Origin: Bacteroides ovatus
Lineage (GTDB): Bacteria > Bacteroidota > Bacteroidia > Bacteroidales > Bacteroidaceae
Direction: 5' to 3'
NCBI GenBank assembly: GCA_030844565.1
Contig: JAUUNK010000271.1
Span: forward strand, 1 to 6,481
Length of the DNA stretch: 6,481 nt
Part shown: positions 6,445 to 6,481 of the stretch, one piece after another
Layout: the number at the start of each line of letters is the position of its first letter
How positions within the stretch are numbered: the first letter of the stretch is position 1
Made by a program: the position numbers and the translations under genes
Notes under the pieces: model-generated
The model's input: only the letters and a program-made list of their open reading frames with translations
Databases searched by the model: none
What the model was told of the DNA's origin: nothing

Positions 6445-6481
6445 AAAGTGCGCTGTATTCTAATTGAAAAGAGCTCCATCC
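6429..6481. mobile_element. Possible terminus of an insertion sequence (IS21-like repeats), cut by window edge
   Basis: CTAATTGAAAAG occurs at 6437-6448 and 6460-6471, identical over 12 bp with a 23-bp period. Multiple short repeats just inside the end, with a TG at the tip, are typical of IS21-family elements, which are common in Bacteroidetes; a TGTA at 6429-6432 could be the tip. Only about 50 bases are visible, with no transposase sequence and no target-site duplication, so the family and exact boundary are inference. Confidence 0.4.

Overview
The window looks like a Bacteroidales chromosome (Bacteroides, Phocaeicola or a close relative). The evidence is the style of the signal peptides (a short MKK/MKR start ending in A|QN), a perfect Bacteroidetes-type -7 element (TAnnTTTG), moderate GC, mostly weak ribosome-binding sites, and Bacteroidetes-type TonB C-terminal modules at the ends of exported proteins. 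No taxonomic search was possible, so the genus is inference.

Positions 1-743 hold no convincing protein gene. A long, imperfect, rod-shaped inverted repeat (about 32-182) has a 19-bp closing stem, an asymmetric central bubble and an apical stem. It reads as a structured small RNA with 6S-like architecture, and a near-consensus -7 element sits just before it. Several small hairpins and a short tandem direct repeat follow (198-313). A second hairpin-rich block (about 430-640) is open in one frame on each strand but is probably not coding. It may be a dispersed intergenic repeat, and it carries the best promoter candidate for the genes downstream.

Positions 744-6444 hold five co-directional genes with gaps of 25, 8, -4 and 35 bp, most likely one operon. 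In order: (1) a 557-aa secreted protein of unknown function ending in a TonB C-terminal-like domain; (2) a 528-aa secreted protein with an unrelated-looking N-terminal part but a clearly homologous C-terminal module; (3) a 216-aa membrane protein with about five helices; (4) a 416-aa TPM-domain (YgcG/Psb32-like) envelope protein with four CxxC knuckles and a Gly/Ser-rich tail, overlapping gene 3 by ATGA behind a strong Shine-Dalgarno sequence; (5) a 157-aa exported protein that appears to be cut short. Every product is predicted to be exported or in the membrane, so this is an envelope-associated cluster, but no pathway can be named from sequence alone.

At the right edge two identical 12-bp repeats, 23 bp apart, overlap the stop of gene 5. 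They resemble the repeated termini of IS21-type insertion sequences, so gene 5 may have been truncated by an insertion lying mostly outside the window.
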